Below, one piece after another: positions 48,433 to 57,564 of a DNA stretch of 64,000 nucleotides (position 1 is the first letter of the stretch; the number at the start of each line of letters is the position of its first letter). The translations under genes were made by a program, and so were the position numbers. This DNA comes from Hungatella sp. UBA3048 (GTDB lineage: Bacteria > Bacillota > Clostridia > Lachnospirales > Lachnospiraceae). The stretch is from positions 124,001 through 188,000 of the forward strand of contig DFCS01000029.1 in NCBI GenBank assembly GCA_002367105.1. Direction: 5' to 3'. The notes below the pieces were generated by a model. That model worked only from the letters and a program-made list of their open reading frames with translations. It searched no databases and was not told the DNA's origin.

Positions 48433-49280
48433 AACAGAATCATAAGAAATTAAACGGTAAAAGTCTGCTCTGCTGGGCGGGGGCCTCTGTTTTTGCGGCA
48501 GCTGCGGTGATAGTCAGCATTCTGCCTTTTATCTTCATGGTTTTAAATTCTTTTAAATCAAAATTCGAAATGTTGACAAAGGGGGTATTCTCCCTGCCGG
48601 CATCCTTAAATTTTAAGAATTACCAGGAAGTGCTATGGGGCGGCTTTATAGGATACTTTGGAAACAGCGGGATTGTACTTATCTTATCCCTGTTTCTCAT
48701 CCTGTTCATCGCAGCTTGCGCCGCCTATCCCCTGTCCAGATTCCGCTTCCGGCTGAGTGGGGCGATTTACGGATTGATTGTAGCCTGTATGGCGATCCCT
48801 ATCCACATCACTCTGATCCCTGTGTTCCAGATGGTGAAAAAGGCAGGGATCTACGATTCCCTGCTGGCTTTGATCGGTCCGGATGTGGCCTTTGCTCTTC
48901 CCATTTCTGTATTTATCCTTACAAATTTTATGAAAGGAATTCCGGCGGAAATTGAAGAATCGGCTGAGATAGACGGCTGCAGCAAATACCGGATGTTTTT
49001 TCAGATCATACTCCCGCTTACAAAGCCGGGATTATCCACCCTGGCCATTTACAACGGTGTGAATATCTGGAATGAATTCAGCTTTTCCTATACCCTGACC
49101 CAGTCTGTAAAAAACAGGACCCTTCCTCTTGCCGTATGGGATTTCCAGGGGCAGTATGCCATGAATACCCCTATGATCATGGCGGTCCTGACACTGACCG
49201 TACTGCCCATGATCCTGCTGTTTATCTTTGCTCAGGATAAACTCATAAAGGGCATGACAAGCGGGGCTGTAAAAGGGTAA
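48429..49280 (+). CDS. Carbohydrate ABC transporter permease 2 (MalG-like)
   Basis: A 283-residue permease with six helices. Characteristic elements: LPFIFMVLNSFKSKFEMLTK near residue 30, AAYPLSRFRFRLSGAIY near 95 and the EAA loop EIEESAEIDGCSKYRMFFQI followed by ILPLTKPGLSTL near 175-205. This is the MalG/AraQ pattern. It completes the importer. The transporter operon ends here with no clear terminator; the next genes have their own promoter. Confidence 0.92.
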   Translation: MKQNHKKLNGKSLLCWAGASVFAAAAVIVSILPFIFMVLNSFKSKFEMLTKGVFSLPASLNFKNYQEVLWGGFIGYFGNSGIVLILSLFLILFIAACAAYPLSRFRFRLSGAIYGLIVACMAIPIHITLIPVFQMVKKAGIYDSLLALIGPDVAFALPISVFILTNFMKGIPAEIEESAEIDGCSKYRMFFQIILPLTKPGLSTLAIYNGVNIWNEFSFSYTLTQSVKNRTLPLAVWDFQGQYAMNTPMIMAVLTLTVLPMILLFIFAQDKLIKGMTSGAVKG

Positions 49281-49335
49281 GGCATGACCGGAATCTGGCG
49301 AAGGCGGCCTGCTATAAGTGTGTCCGCGTCTTTGT

Positions 49336-49364
49336 TTGACAGGCGTTTCCTTTTTCTGTATAGT
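49336..49364 (+). promoter_or_regulatory. Promoter of the YesM/YesN genes
   Basis: TTGACA (49336-49341), a 17-base spacer and TATAGT (49359-49364), about 30 bases before the kinase gene. This is close to consensus, so the sensor system is probably made constitutively. Confidence 0.75.
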
Positions 49365-49396
49365 ATTTTTAATAGGTGAAATAAGGGGGGACGTCG

Positions 49397-51163
49397 ATGG
49401 GAATAAAAGAAAAATGGGAGAAGAGCTGGACATATCTGAAAAAAATTCAGTTTTTCCTTATTGTTATTATTTTGACAGTCACCCTGTCAGCCATCATCGT
49501 TTCCATCGTCTCTTCGGTTTCCTTTCTTACGAAACAGAATGAACAATATGTATCGGAACAGCTATCCGCCATGACCTCGGAATACGACACCATACTGGAG
49601 CAGTACAAGGCGGTAGCCTTTACCCTGGTCATGGATAAACACATTCAGAAATACTGTTCCTTTTCCGAAGCGAACCAGAATATGAACGAGGAAGCGGGAA
49701 ATGTATACATGACCCTGCTAAATGCGCTTTATATGCAGAATAATGCTAATTTTATTGCGGTATTTAACAAAAAGGTCGGCTCCTATATTTACAATGGAGA
49801 TATGTCCATCATGGATTCCCGGTTTGACGAGGTCTGGGAAGAAGATTATGAGCAAAGTTTGAAGGGTAAGGAAAAGGGGGCGCTCCGTCTGAGCTTTGCA
49901 GATAATTATTACCGGAATGTCAAATACAGCCTTACCCTTTATTTTCCCATTTATTCCGTCACCAATATGGTGATGGAAAAGGGCTTGCTGGTCATCAATC
50001 TGGAAGACAGCCTCCTGGAGCATTTAAACAACCGGACCCGCTACAATCTTTCCAGCCTTTATTTAACGGATATCCAGGGTACGGTTGTTTCCAATACGGA
50101 TAGAGTAGAGGTAGGGAAAACCCTGGCATTTGCCAACCGCCTAAACGGTAAGGACGGAAGCTTCTGGTACGGCGGAAGGCTGGTAAATTATCAAAGAATC
50201 GGGGACTGGAATTATTATCTGGTTCATGAGGTCCCTATGAAATATCTCTATCAGAACTGCTACCGTATCGTCGTGCTGTTGCTTGTTGTCATGCTGCTTG
50301 TTATCGGGATATCTCTTTCTGCTTCCGGCCGGATGGCAAAGGTGCTGCTAAAGCCCATGAATAAGCTGATCAGTAAGATGAACGATGTTTCCTCAGGCAA
50401 TTTAAGAACAAGAATCAATACAGAGGACATGGACAGCGACAGCAGGAAGCTGGCAGACGGCTTTAATACCATGATGGAAGAGATTGACGTATTGATGAAA
50501 CAGGTGGCAGAGGAACAGCAGCAGATCGCACAGATGAAGTTTAACGGCCTTCAGTCCCAGATTCAGCCTCACTTTCTCTATAATACCCTGGAGTGCATTC
50601 ATTGGCAGGCTCTTTCCGATGGGAGCGAGGAGATCTCCACCATGGTAAAGGCCATGGCACAGTATTACCGCATCTGCCTAAGCGAGGGGAAAGATATTAT
50701 TTCGCTGGACAAGGAACTGGAGCATGTGAGAAATTATCTGATCATCCAGAACATGCGGTATGGCAATATCATTGAACTGGATATCCGGATCCCGGAGGAG
50801 TATATGGAAATCCGGATTCCAAAGATTACCCTGCAGCCTCTGGTGGAGAATTTTCTTTACCATGGGATCCGGGTAGAGGAGGGGAGAAAGGGAAGGGTTT
50901 CCATTGATATCCGGGAAGAAGGAGAGGATTTGTACCTGATTGTGGAAGATAACGGACAGGGCATGGAATCGGAAAAAGTGGACTATATCAACCTGCATAT
51001 TTCTGAATTTGACAGGCAGATCGGCTACGGAATCAACAACGTGAACAAAAGGATCGAATTTTTATATGGTCCGGGCTGCGGCCTGCATTACAGCCTGAAT
51101 GAGGAGGGCGGCGTAAAAGTCACCATCCGCCTGAAAAAAGAGGGAAGGCCGGAAGATGTATAA
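49397..51163 (+). CDS. YesM-type sensor histidine kinase
   Basis: A 588-residue kinase. Transmembrane helix 1 (about residues 15-42, FLIVIILTVTLSAIIVSIVS) and helix 2 (about 290-310, IVVLLLVVMLLVIGISLSAS) enclose an extracellular sensor of about 240 residues. A HAMP segment follows (LKPMNKLISKMNDVSSGNLR), then a His_kinase domain with the phosphoacceptor His in QSQIQPHFLYNTLECIHWQA near 395, and an HATPase_c domain with LQPLVENFLYHGIRVEEG near 480 and VEDNGQGM near 520. Such kinases sense sugars together with their response regulator, which follows with an 8-base overlap. Confidence 0.92.
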   Translation: MGIKEKWEKSWTYLKKIQFFLIVIILTVTLSAIIVSIVSSVSFLTKQNEQYVSEQLSAMTSEYDTILEQYKAVAFTLVMDKHIQKYCSFSEANQNMNEEAGNVYMTLLNALYMQNNANFIAVFNKKVGSYIYNGDMSIMDSRFDEVWEEDYEQSLKGKEKGALRLSFADNYYRNVKYSLTLYFPIYSVTNMVMEKGLLVINLEDSLLEHLNNRTRYNLSSLYLTDIQGTVVSNTDRVEVGKTLAFANRLNGKDGSFWYGGRLVNYQRIGDWNYYLVHEVPMKYLYQNCYRIVVLLLVVMLLVIGISLSASGRMAKVLLKPMNKLISKMNDVSSGNLRTRINTEDMDSDSRKLADGFNTMMEEIDVLMKQVAEEQQQIAQMKFNGLQSQIQPHFLYNTLECIHWQALSDGSEEISTMVKAMAQYYRICLSEGKDIISLDKELEHVRNYLIIQNMRYGNIIELDIRIPEEYMEIRIPKITLQPLVENFLYHGIRVEEGRKGRVSIDIREEGEDLYLIVEDNGQGMESEKVDYINLHISEFDRQIGYGINNVNKRIEFLYGPGCGLHYSLNEEGGVKVTIRLKKEGRPEDV

Positions 51164-52721
51164 GATACTGATTGTGGATGATGAGAAAATGATCCGCATG
51201 GGGATAAAGAATTCCATGCCGTGGGAAGCCATCGGGATCGGTGAGGTGTACACCGCTGCTACAGCAAGGGAGGCCCTGAAGCTGGCAGAAATTTATCACC
51301 CGGAAATTATTATTACGGATATCAGCATGACAGGAATGACAGGCCTGGAGTTGATTGAAGAGATCAGAACGGATAATGAAGCCTGCAGGATCATCGTGCT
51401 GACCGGTTATGACCGCTTCGACTATGCCAGGCAGGCGCTTAAGTTAAGGACTCAGGACTTCCTTTTAAAGCCCATTGATGAGCAAGAGCTGCAAAAATGC
51501 ATTTACAGGCAGGTAGGAGAGCTGGAGAACTTAAGAAAAGAGCGGGAAGAAGCGGAGCTTGTGAAGCGCACCAGAGGATTTTACCAGCAGACAAGATTGG
51601 AAATGATGATGTGTGAGCTTATAAACGGGAAGAAATGGGGACAACAGGAGGAGAAAGAATTCTTTTCCCAGTATCCTTTTTCTCCTGATCAGGAGATGCG
51701 TGTTGGAATTCTGCTGCCGGACATTCCCGCAGCCGATAACAGCGACAGCAGGCTTTTCCGCATCTGGACCATCAAGAGCATCTGCATGGGAGTGCTGGAT
51801 GAGAAGCAGGAGGGCATTACCTTCAGCGGCGGCGAGGGCTGGATCATTCTGATTCTGTTTGATAAAGAGTCCGGCGTGGGGGTTGAAGACCGTGCCGGTG
51901 AGTTGATTGATCTTCTGGAAAGCGAATGCAACAGTAAAATACGGATCATTTTGGGGAGCAGCCAGAAAGGCTTCAGCAATCTGAATATTTCTTATAATGA
52001 CGCGTTGTATATTCTGGAGAACGAAAAAAAGGAGCCGGACAGAATCGCAAGAGTGAAATGGGAAGAACAGAGAGACCATATGTTCCGGGAGGCTTATGGT
52101 GAATTTAAACGGGCGCTTCTTGCCTCCGTTAATGATGCGGATTTATTCATGCATGTGCTTGAACGTTTCCTTCAGTCCCTGGTGTCCTATAATGTGTCCG
52201 GCCATTATGCCGGCCGCTGCCTTTTTGAACTGGCTTCCGCCGTTTACTTTACCTATATCGGTGAAACAGGAGACAGCGTGGATGACAGACTGAATGTGTT
52301 TCTCCAGTCCTTAAATGGAATGGACAGAGAAAACTCCGGCCGGCTGGCCACGTCGTTCTTCCAGAATCTTTTAACAAAGGAACGGGGGGATGAATATGAG
52401 CTGATCCGGAAGGTAAAGAAGCTGATCCAAAACGATCTGTCAGGGGATTTGTCCATTACCAGTCTTGGGGATCAGGTCTATGTGACCCCCAATTATTTAT
52501 CCAGGATATTCAAGCGTATGACAGGCGAGGGCTGCAACGAATACATAGTCAAAAAACGCATTGAAAAAGCAAAGTTTCTTTTGGAAACCACTTCCCTGAA
52601 AGCCGGTGAAATTGCCGGCATGATCGGATACCATGATATCAACTATTTTTCCCTGGCATTTAAGAAACAGACCGGGGTTTCGCCCACCAGGTACAGGGAG
52701 AGGGCAAAGAGTGGAAAATAA
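51156..52721 (+). CDS. YesN-type AraC response regulator
   Basis: A 521-residue regulator. The receiver domain (about residues 1-120) contains the acidic pair in ILIVDDEKMIR, the phosphoacceptor Asp in PEIIITDISMTGMTGLELIE near residue 55 and the Lys in DFLLKPIDEQEL near 105. A central linker of about 280 residues is typical of YesN. The C-terminal 100 residues hold the AraC double helix-turn-helix: LSITSLGDQVYVTPNYLSRI followed by FKRMTGEGCNEYI, and GYHDINYFSLAFKKQTGVSP. It likely activates the upstream importer and the downstream xylosidase. Overlap with the kinase gene indicates stoichiometric production. Confidence 0.92.
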   Translation: MYKILIVDDEKMIRMGIKNSMPWEAIGIGEVYTAATAREALKLAEIYHPEIIITDISMTGMTGLELIEEIRTDNEACRIIVLTGYDRFDYARQALKLRTQDFLLKPIDEQELQKCIYRQVGELENLRKEREEAELVKRTRGFYQQTRLEMMMCELINGKKWGQQEEKEFFSQYPFSPDQEMRVGILLPDIPAADNSDSRLFRIWTIKSICMGVLDEKQEGITFSGGEGWIILILFDKESGVGVEDRAGELIDLLESECNSKIRIILGSSQKGFSNLNISYNDALYILENEKKEPDRIARVKWEEQRDHMFREAYGEFKRALLASVNDADLFMHVLERFLQSLVSYNVSGHYAGRCLFELASAVYFTYIGETGDSVDDRLNVFLQSLNGMDRENSGRLATSFFQNLLTKERGDEYELIRKVKKLIQNDLSGDLSITSLGDQVYVTPNYLSRIFKRMTGEGCNEYIVKKRIEKAKFLLETTSLKAGEIAGMIGYHDINYFSLAFKKQTGVSPTRYRERAKSGK

Positions 52722-52784
52722 CAGGAAGGCTATCCGCTTTATAAAACGGGAAGCGGGGAAATTATAATTTTAGGAGGTAGAATT

Positions 52785-54728
52785 ATGGGCAGGGAATATC
52801 ATGTAGCTTATAACGGCAGCGACGATGCTGCAGGAACAAAGGAAGCACCGTTTCGGACAATTTCAAGGGCGGCCGCTGTTGCGCAGACCGGGGACGTTGT
52901 TACGGTACATGAAGGGGTATACAGAGAATGGGTGAAACCGCTGCACAGTGGATACAGCAATATAAGCAGGATCATTTACCAGGCGGCTGAAGGAGAAAAG
53001 GCGGTCATTAAAGGCTCCGAACGGATTGAAAACTGGGAAAGAGTAGAGGGAACGGTCTGGAAAGCCATGATCCCAAACGAATTGTTTGGTGAATACAATC
53101 CTTATAAGGAGCAATTGGGCGGGGACTGGTTCGTCTATCCGGAGGAGGGCCTTCATGCAGGAGACGTTTATCTGAATGGTAAGTCCTTTTATGAAGCAAG
53201 GTCATTAGATGAAGTGATGGATCCCGTTATGAGGCAGGATGGATATAATCCCCCCTGGACTCACCACAGAGAACCACTGCTTCACCCGGAGGATTCCATC
53301 TACCAGTGGTATGCCAAGGCGGATAAGGAGACTACCACTATTTATGCCAATTTCCAGGGAGCCGATCCCAACCGGGAATTAACGGAGATCAACGTGCGCA
53401 AGTGCTGCTTTTATCCGGATAGGCCGGGCATGAATTACATTACGGTCCGGGGGTTTGAGATGACTCAGGCGGCATGTCCCTGGACTCCGCCGACTGCGGA
53501 CCAGCCGGGGCTATTGGGTACCCACTGGAGTAAGGGCTGGGTGATTGAGAATAATATCATTCACGATGCAAAATGCAGCGGTATCAGCATCGGAAAAGAG
53601 GCTTCCACAGGACATAACCTAAGTTCAAGAAGACACAGAAAGCCTGGCTACCAGTATCAGATGGAATCTGTTTTCCGCGCCCTCCAGATAGGCTGGAGCA
53701 GGGAGACGATCGGTTCTCATGTGATCAGGAATAACGTGATTTACGACTGCGGACAGAATGGCATCGTAGGCCACATGGGCTGTGTATTCAGCCATATTAC
53801 CGGCAACCATATCTATAATATTGCTGTGAAGCATGAATTTTTCGGTTATGAGATTGCCGGGATCAAGCTTCATGCAGCCATTGACGTGCAGATATGCAAT
53901 AATAACATTCACAACTGCACTCTGGGCACATGGCTGGACTGGCAGGCCCAGGGAGCCAGGATAAACGGGAACCTTTATTATGCCAATGACAGGGATCTTA
54001 TGATGGAGGTGACCCATGGGCCTTATCTGGTGGACAATAATATCTTTGCCTCTGAGTATAACTTTGACAACATCGCCCAAGGCGGAGCTTACGTAAATAA
54101 CTTATGCTGCGGAACCATGCGCAGGGAAGCGGTCTTAAACCGTTCCACACCCTACCATTTCCCTCATACCACGCAGGTGGCCGGTACTGCCCTTGTTTAC
54201 AGCGGGGATGACAGGCTGTACCAGAATATTTTTGTAGGCGGAGGACCTGCTTATACGGAACAGTCCATTGCAGGAACGGCAGGATATGACGGCTGTACCA
54301 CCTCCCTGGAAGAATACATAGAACGTGTGCTGGCTACTGGAAATGGAGATGTGGAGATGTTTGAGCAGGCGGTGCAGCCTGCATATATTGAAGGCAACGG
54401 GTATTTGAATGGAGCTCCTGCTTTTGAACGGGAAATGAACCATTTCTTAAGCCGGAAGGATCCCGGGATCAGAATCGTGGAGGAAGCTGACGGCACTTAC
54501 CTGGAGATGGAAGCGGAAAAAGAACTGTTTGAAATCAAAACAGAGATCATATGCACGGAGAAACTTGGGATGGTGCGGATCGTGGAAGCTCCTTATGAAG
54601 ATCCGGACGGTAATCCTGTTGTCCTTAATACAGATTATTTGGGCATTCAAAGAAAAACCTCCCCGGTGGTCGGTCCTTTGGAGAATTTAAAGGAAGGATA
54701 TAACCGGATAAAGGTGTGGGGAAGGTAA
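52785..54728 (+). CDS. Beta-xylosidase, glycoside hydrolase family 120
   Basis: A 647-residue right-handed parallel beta-helix protein that matches GH120 beta-xylosidase XylC of Thermoanaerobacterium saccharolyticum along its length, as I remember that sequence: EYHVAYNGSDDAAGTKEAPF at the start, GVYREWVKPLHSG, NIIHDAKCSGISIGKE in the centre and HAAIDVQICNNNIHNC. The XylC catalytic pair, Asp 382 and Glu 405, corresponds to Asp 385 in TWLDWQAQG and Glu 408 in LMMEVTHGPYLVD, with the same 23-residue spacing. No signal peptide, so it acts in the cytoplasm on imported xylo-oligosaccharides, releasing xylose from the non-reducing end. It follows yesN by about 60 bases with its own AGGAGG. Confidence 0.9.
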   Translation: MGREYHVAYNGSDDAAGTKEAPFRTISRAAAVAQTGDVVTVHEGVYREWVKPLHSGYSNISRIIYQAAEGEKAVIKGSERIENWERVEGTVWKAMIPNELFGEYNPYKEQLGGDWFVYPEEGLHAGDVYLNGKSFYEARSLDEVMDPVMRQDGYNPPWTHHREPLLHPEDSIYQWYAKADKETTTIYANFQGADPNRELTEINVRKCCFYPDRPGMNYITVRGFEMTQAACPWTPPTADQPGLLGTHWSKGWVIENNIIHDAKCSGISIGKEASTGHNLSSRRHRKPGYQYQMESVFRALQIGWSRETIGSHVIRNNVIYDCGQNGIVGHMGCVFSHITGNHIYNIAVKHEFFGYEIAGIKLHAAIDVQICNNNIHNCTLGTWLDWQAQGARINGNLYYANDRDLMMEVTHGPYLVDNNIFASEYNFDNIAQGGAYVNNLCCGTMRREAVLNRSTPYHFPHTTQVAGTALVYSGDDRLYQNIFVGGGPAYTEQSIAGTAGYDGCTTSLEEYIERVLATGNGDVEMFEQAVQPAYIEGNGYLNGAPAFEREMNHFLSRKDPGIRIVEEADGTYLEMEAEKELFEIKTEIICTEKLGMVRIVEAPYEDPDGNPVVLNTDYLGIQRKTSPVVGPLENLKEGYNRIKVWGR

Positions 54729-54762
54729 AGGCTGCGTTATCAAACATATATATAATTTTTAC

Positions 54763-54796
54763 ATAGCCGTTTGTTCCAACAGGAGCAAACGGCTAT
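54763..54796 (+). terminator. Probable terminator after the xylosidase gene
   Basis: ATAGCCGTTTG and CAAACGGCTAT pair perfectly around TTCCAACAGGAG. The T-rich run precedes rather than follows the stem, so strength is uncertain. Confidence 0.6.
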
Positions 54797-54851
54797 TCCC
54801 ATTGTTTATGAAAATTTAACAATGAAGAAGGCAGAATAGGGAATAAACCTC

Positions 54852-54880
54852 TTGTACTTTTTCCTGTTTCGTTATATACT
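54852..54880 (+). promoter_or_regulatory. Promoter of ispE
   Basis: TTGTAC (54852-54857), a 17-base spacer and TATACT (54875-54880), about 65 bases before the ispE start. Confidence 0.6.
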
Positions 54881-54946
54881 AAATACTGTATACAAAAAAA
54901 TAAAAAAATACAATCCTAAGAGATAAAAAGTGAGGGATGTTTGCCT

Positions 54947-55852
54947 ATGATAAGACATCTGGGATTAAAAGCATATGGTAAGGTTAATCTGGGACTTGAT
55001 GTTTTAAGAAAACGGGAAGACGGATACCATGAAGTACGAATGATCATGCAGACCGTAGGCCTTTATGATAAGATTGATATTTACTTAAAAGAGACTCCGG
55101 GAATTGAGGTAGTGACAAATCTCTATTATCTTCCGGTGAATGAAAACAACCTGGTTTACAAAGCAGCCAGGCTTCTGATGGAGGAGTTTCATATTATTCA
55201 CGGAATCCGCATTCACTTAAATAAATTCATACCGGTTTCTGCAGGCATGGCCGGCGGCAGCAGCGATGCGGCGACGGTACTGTTCGGAGTGAACAAGATG
55301 TTCCAGCTGGGCCTGACAAGAGAAGAACTGATGGAACGGGGGGTGAAGATCGGAGCGGACGTCCCCTATTGTTTGATGAGAGGAACAGCGCTGAGCGAAG
55401 GAATCGGGGAAATTTTAACGCCTCTTCCCGATATGCCCCAGTGTCAGGTGCTCATAGCAAAACCAGGGGTCAGCGTATCCACGAAGTTCGTTTATGAGCA
55501 TCTGGATTTGCCAGGATTACGAAAAGAAGACCATCCGGATATTGACGGCATGATCGAAGCCATTGGGAACCACAACATATACCAGGTTTCGGAGCGCCTG
55601 GGAAATGTGCTTGAAACAGTTACGATTCCGGAATATCCGGTGATTGCACAGATTAAAGACAAAATGAAAGAATTGGGAGCGGTGAACGCCTTAATGAGCG
55701 GAAGCGGCCCTACGGTTTTTGGCATTTTTACAAGCCCCAGAGCCGCAGAAAGCGCTTATGAGGAATTGAGGTACGGCGAGGCCAAGAGCCTTGCAAAACA
55801 GGTTTATCTGACGAATTTTTACAATACCAGGGAGGTTACAAATGAGCAATGA
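54947..55852 (+). CDS. ispE: 4-diphosphocytidyl-2-C-methyl-D-erythritol kinase
   Basis: A 301-residue GHMP kinase of the MEP isoprenoid pathway. The substrate-binding N-terminus LKAYGKVNLGLDVLRKREDG, followed by YHE, contains the catalytic Lys, and the ATP loop PVSAGMAGGSSDAATVLFGV is at about residues 96-115 with the catalytic Asp in GADVPYCLMRGTALSEG near 137. NALMSGSGPTVFGIF near 245 is the C-terminal GHMP motif. It phosphorylates CDP-methylerythritol. The frame opens with TTG at 54941, but GTGAGGGA is better placed for the ATG at 54947. It overlaps the GntR gene by 11 bases, an arrangement common in Lachnospiraceae. Confidence 0.93.
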   Translation: MIRHLGLKAYGKVNLGLDVLRKREDGYHEVRMIMQTVGLYDKIDIYLKETPGIEVVTNLYYLPVNENNLVYKAARLLMEEFHIIHGIRIHLNKFIPVSAGMAGGSSDAATVLFGVNKMFQLGLTREELMERGVKIGADVPYCLMRGTALSEGIGEILTPLPDMPQCQVLIAKPGVSVSTKFVYEHLDLPGLRKEDHPDIDGMIEAIGNHNIYQVSERLGNVLETVTIPEYPVIAQIKDKMKELGAVNALMSGSGPTVFGIFTSPRAAESAYEELRYGEAKSLAKQVYLTNFYNTREVTNEQ

Positions 55853-56516
55853 TTTAAAGGTTAATATGAATGAATATCTGCCCCTTCGGGACGTAGTATT
55901 TAACACGCTGCGCCAGGCGATTTTAAAAGGGGAACTGGCACCGGGAGAGCGCCTTATGGAGATCCAGCTTGCGGAGCGTCTTGGAGTCAGCCGTACGCCT
56001 ATCCGGGAAGCCATCCGGAAACTGGAACTGGAAGGGCTTGTACTAATGATCCCCAGAAAGGGAGCCGAGGTTGCTAAGATTTCGGAGAAGAGCTTAAGGG
56101 ATGTATTGGAGGTCCGCAGATCCTTAGAGGAGCTGGCGATTGAACTGGCCTGCCAGCGTATGACACCTGAAGCCGTAGAGGAGCTTGAAAAAAAGCAGGA
56201 AGAATTTAAAGAGGCCGTGGAACAAGGCAATCCCATGGAGATTGCGGAGACGGATGAAGCCTATCATGATGTGATTTACAAAGGCACATGCAATGACAGG
56301 CTGGTGCAGATGATCAACAATCTAAGAGAGCAGATGTACCGTTACCGTTTGGAATATATTAAGGATGAGGATAAACGCCAGATTCTTCTGCTGGAACATG
56401 ACAACATATTGAAGGCGGTCAGACTGCGGAAGGTTCAGGAAGCAAAAGAAGCAATGCGGGAGCATATTGATAACCAGGAGATCACCGTATCAAAGAATAT
56501 CAAGGAACAGGAATAA
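55842..56516 (+). CDS. GntR regulator, FadR subfamily (FCD domain)
   Basis: A 224-residue regulator. The winged helix spans about residues 10-75 with GERLMEIQLAERLGVSRTPI followed by REAIRKLELEGLVLMIPRKG. The C-terminal all-helical FCD domain, about 85-215, holds the probable metal ligands: Asp in ETDEAYHDVIYKG (near residue 140), His 144 or so in the same segment, and His in LLEHDNI and MREHIDNQ. FCD regulators bind organic acids. It is co-translated with ispE through an 11-base overlap, yet its targets cannot be told. GGGAGGTTACAA precedes the ATG. Confidence 0.9.
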   Translation: MSNDLKVNMNEYLPLRDVVFNTLRQAILKGELAPGERLMEIQLAERLGVSRTPIREAIRKLELEGLVLMIPRKGAEVAKISEKSLRDVLEVRRSLEELAIELACQRMTPEAVEELEKKQEEFKEAVEQGNPMEIAETDEAYHDVIYKGTCNDRLVQMINNLREQMYRYRLEYIKDEDKRQILLLEHDNILKAVRLRKVQEAKEAMREHIDNQEITVSKNIKEQE

Positions 56517-56531
56517 GAAGAGAGGTATTTT

Positions 56532-56720
56532 ATGACGTTTAAGGAGAAGTATCTGGCCGGTGAGATAGAATTTGAAGCCATTGATGATTTTATTGAAGAA
56601 TGGAATAACAGCGATACGCCCCAAACCCTTGCCCGGTTTCTCGGCCTTAATGAAGAGGAAGAGGATGTGTGGATCGAAGAGAGCGATGAAGCCTTAAAGG
56701 AGCTTCTGGACAGGAGATAG
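56532..56720 (+). CDS. Small acidic protein of unknown function
   Basis: A 62-residue, strongly acidic protein (about a third Asp and Glu), probably helical throughout: KEKYLAGEIEFEAIDDFIEE, then WNNSDTPQTLARFLGLNEEE and EDVWIEESDEALKELLDRR. The middle part TLARFLGLNEEE looks like a short helix-turn-helix-like segment. I know small conserved clostridial proteins of this kind but no function. It is 15 bases downstream of the FCD regulator with AGAGG ahead of the ATG, so it belongs to the ispE operon. Confidence 0.7.
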   Translation: MTFKEKYLAGEIEFEAIDDFIEEWNNSDTPQTLARFLGLNEEEEDVWIEESDEALKELLDRR

Positions 56721-56817
56721 GAGCATCCGGCTGTCATACTATTTTGCCCAAAACGAGGGCGGAAGATTGCAAAAGATAAACAAAACTGGAAAAATTATTA
56801 AATAAATATAACCTTTC

Positions 56818-56864
56818 TTGACAAGGTGACAACGTGTCATTATAATAAGTGGCATGTTGTCACC
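56818..56864 (+). promoter_or_regulatory. Consensus promoter with paired TetR-type operators
   Basis: TTGACA (56818-56823), 17 bases and TATAAT (56841-56846): a perfect sigma-A consensus. GGTGACAAC (56825-56833) and GTTGTCACC (56856-56864) form an inverted repeat around the -10. Each half is itself close to a palindrome, TGACA-ACG-TGTCA at 56827-56839 and TGGCA-TGT-TGTCA at 56850-56862. The TetR protein encoded next is the obvious ligand, and its binding would completely cover the promoter. Confidence 0.8.
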
Positions 56865-56917
56865 TTTTCGTGTGGTCGGAGGATTCACATGGGAAATGAG
56901 GAAGGAGAGATGAAAAG

Positions 56918-57535
56918 ATGCCCACGGAACGGTTTTATAATCTTCCGGCAGGAAAAAAGAAAACTATTTGCGATGCAGCGGTGGAAGAATTTACAAGGGT
57001 GCCGTTTGAAAAGGCTTCTATTAATAAGATAATCCAGGCAGCAGGAATATCAAGAGGTAGCTTTTATACTTATTTTGAAGACAAACGTGATGTTCTAGGA
57101 TATATTTTTGAAGATGCTACTGATAATTTTCAGAATTGCTGGATAAGATGTGCTGAAAAAAATAATGGTGATCTTTGGAAGACTGCGGAAACGTTTTTGC
57201 ATTACGGCTTGGCCAATGCAAAGGAAAGTGTACTGCAGCTGATTAAGAACATCGCCGTCAGCGAAACAATGTTTGGTGTGACCCACCAGCTTTGCGATGA
57301 AAACTCCAAGAGCCAGCAAGAACTGCAGGAGACGATGTACCGTGTCATCGATACCTCTAATTTTAAAGATCAGAGTATAGAATTCTTTGGGAAGCTGGTA
57401 TCCATGATATTCCTGGAACTGGCTCATTGTATGGGCTGGTACTACCATCATCGGGAAGATGAAGAAAAAATTAAGAAAATTTTTCTGGAAAAATTAGAAA
57501 TTCTGCAATATGGAGTTTGTAGACATCAATTATAA
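56918..57535 (+). CDS. TetR-family repressor of the RND efflux genes
   Basis: A 205-residue TetR regulator. The N-terminal helix-turn-helix is FEKASINKIIQAAGISRGSF followed by YTYFEDKRDVLGYIF at about residues 28-62. The remainder is helical and variable, as usual for the ligand pocket, with three Cys-containing helices. AGGAAGGAGAG precedes the ATG. It is the first gene of an operon with an RND pump and controls it from the operator pair upstream; a substrate of the pump is the likely inducer. Confidence 0.9.
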   Translation: MPTERFYNLPAGKKKTICDAAVEEFTRVPFEKASINKIIQAAGISRGSFYTYFEDKRDVLGYIFEDATDNFQNCWIRCAEKNNGDLWKTAETFLHYGLANAKESVLQLIKNIAVSETMFGVTHQLCDENSKSQQELQETMYRVIDTSNFKDQSIEFFGKLVSMIFLELAHCMGWYYHHREDEEKIKKIFLEKLEILQYGVCRHQL

Positions 57536-57564
57536 TCTTAATATGATTAAATAAGGAGCTTGTC

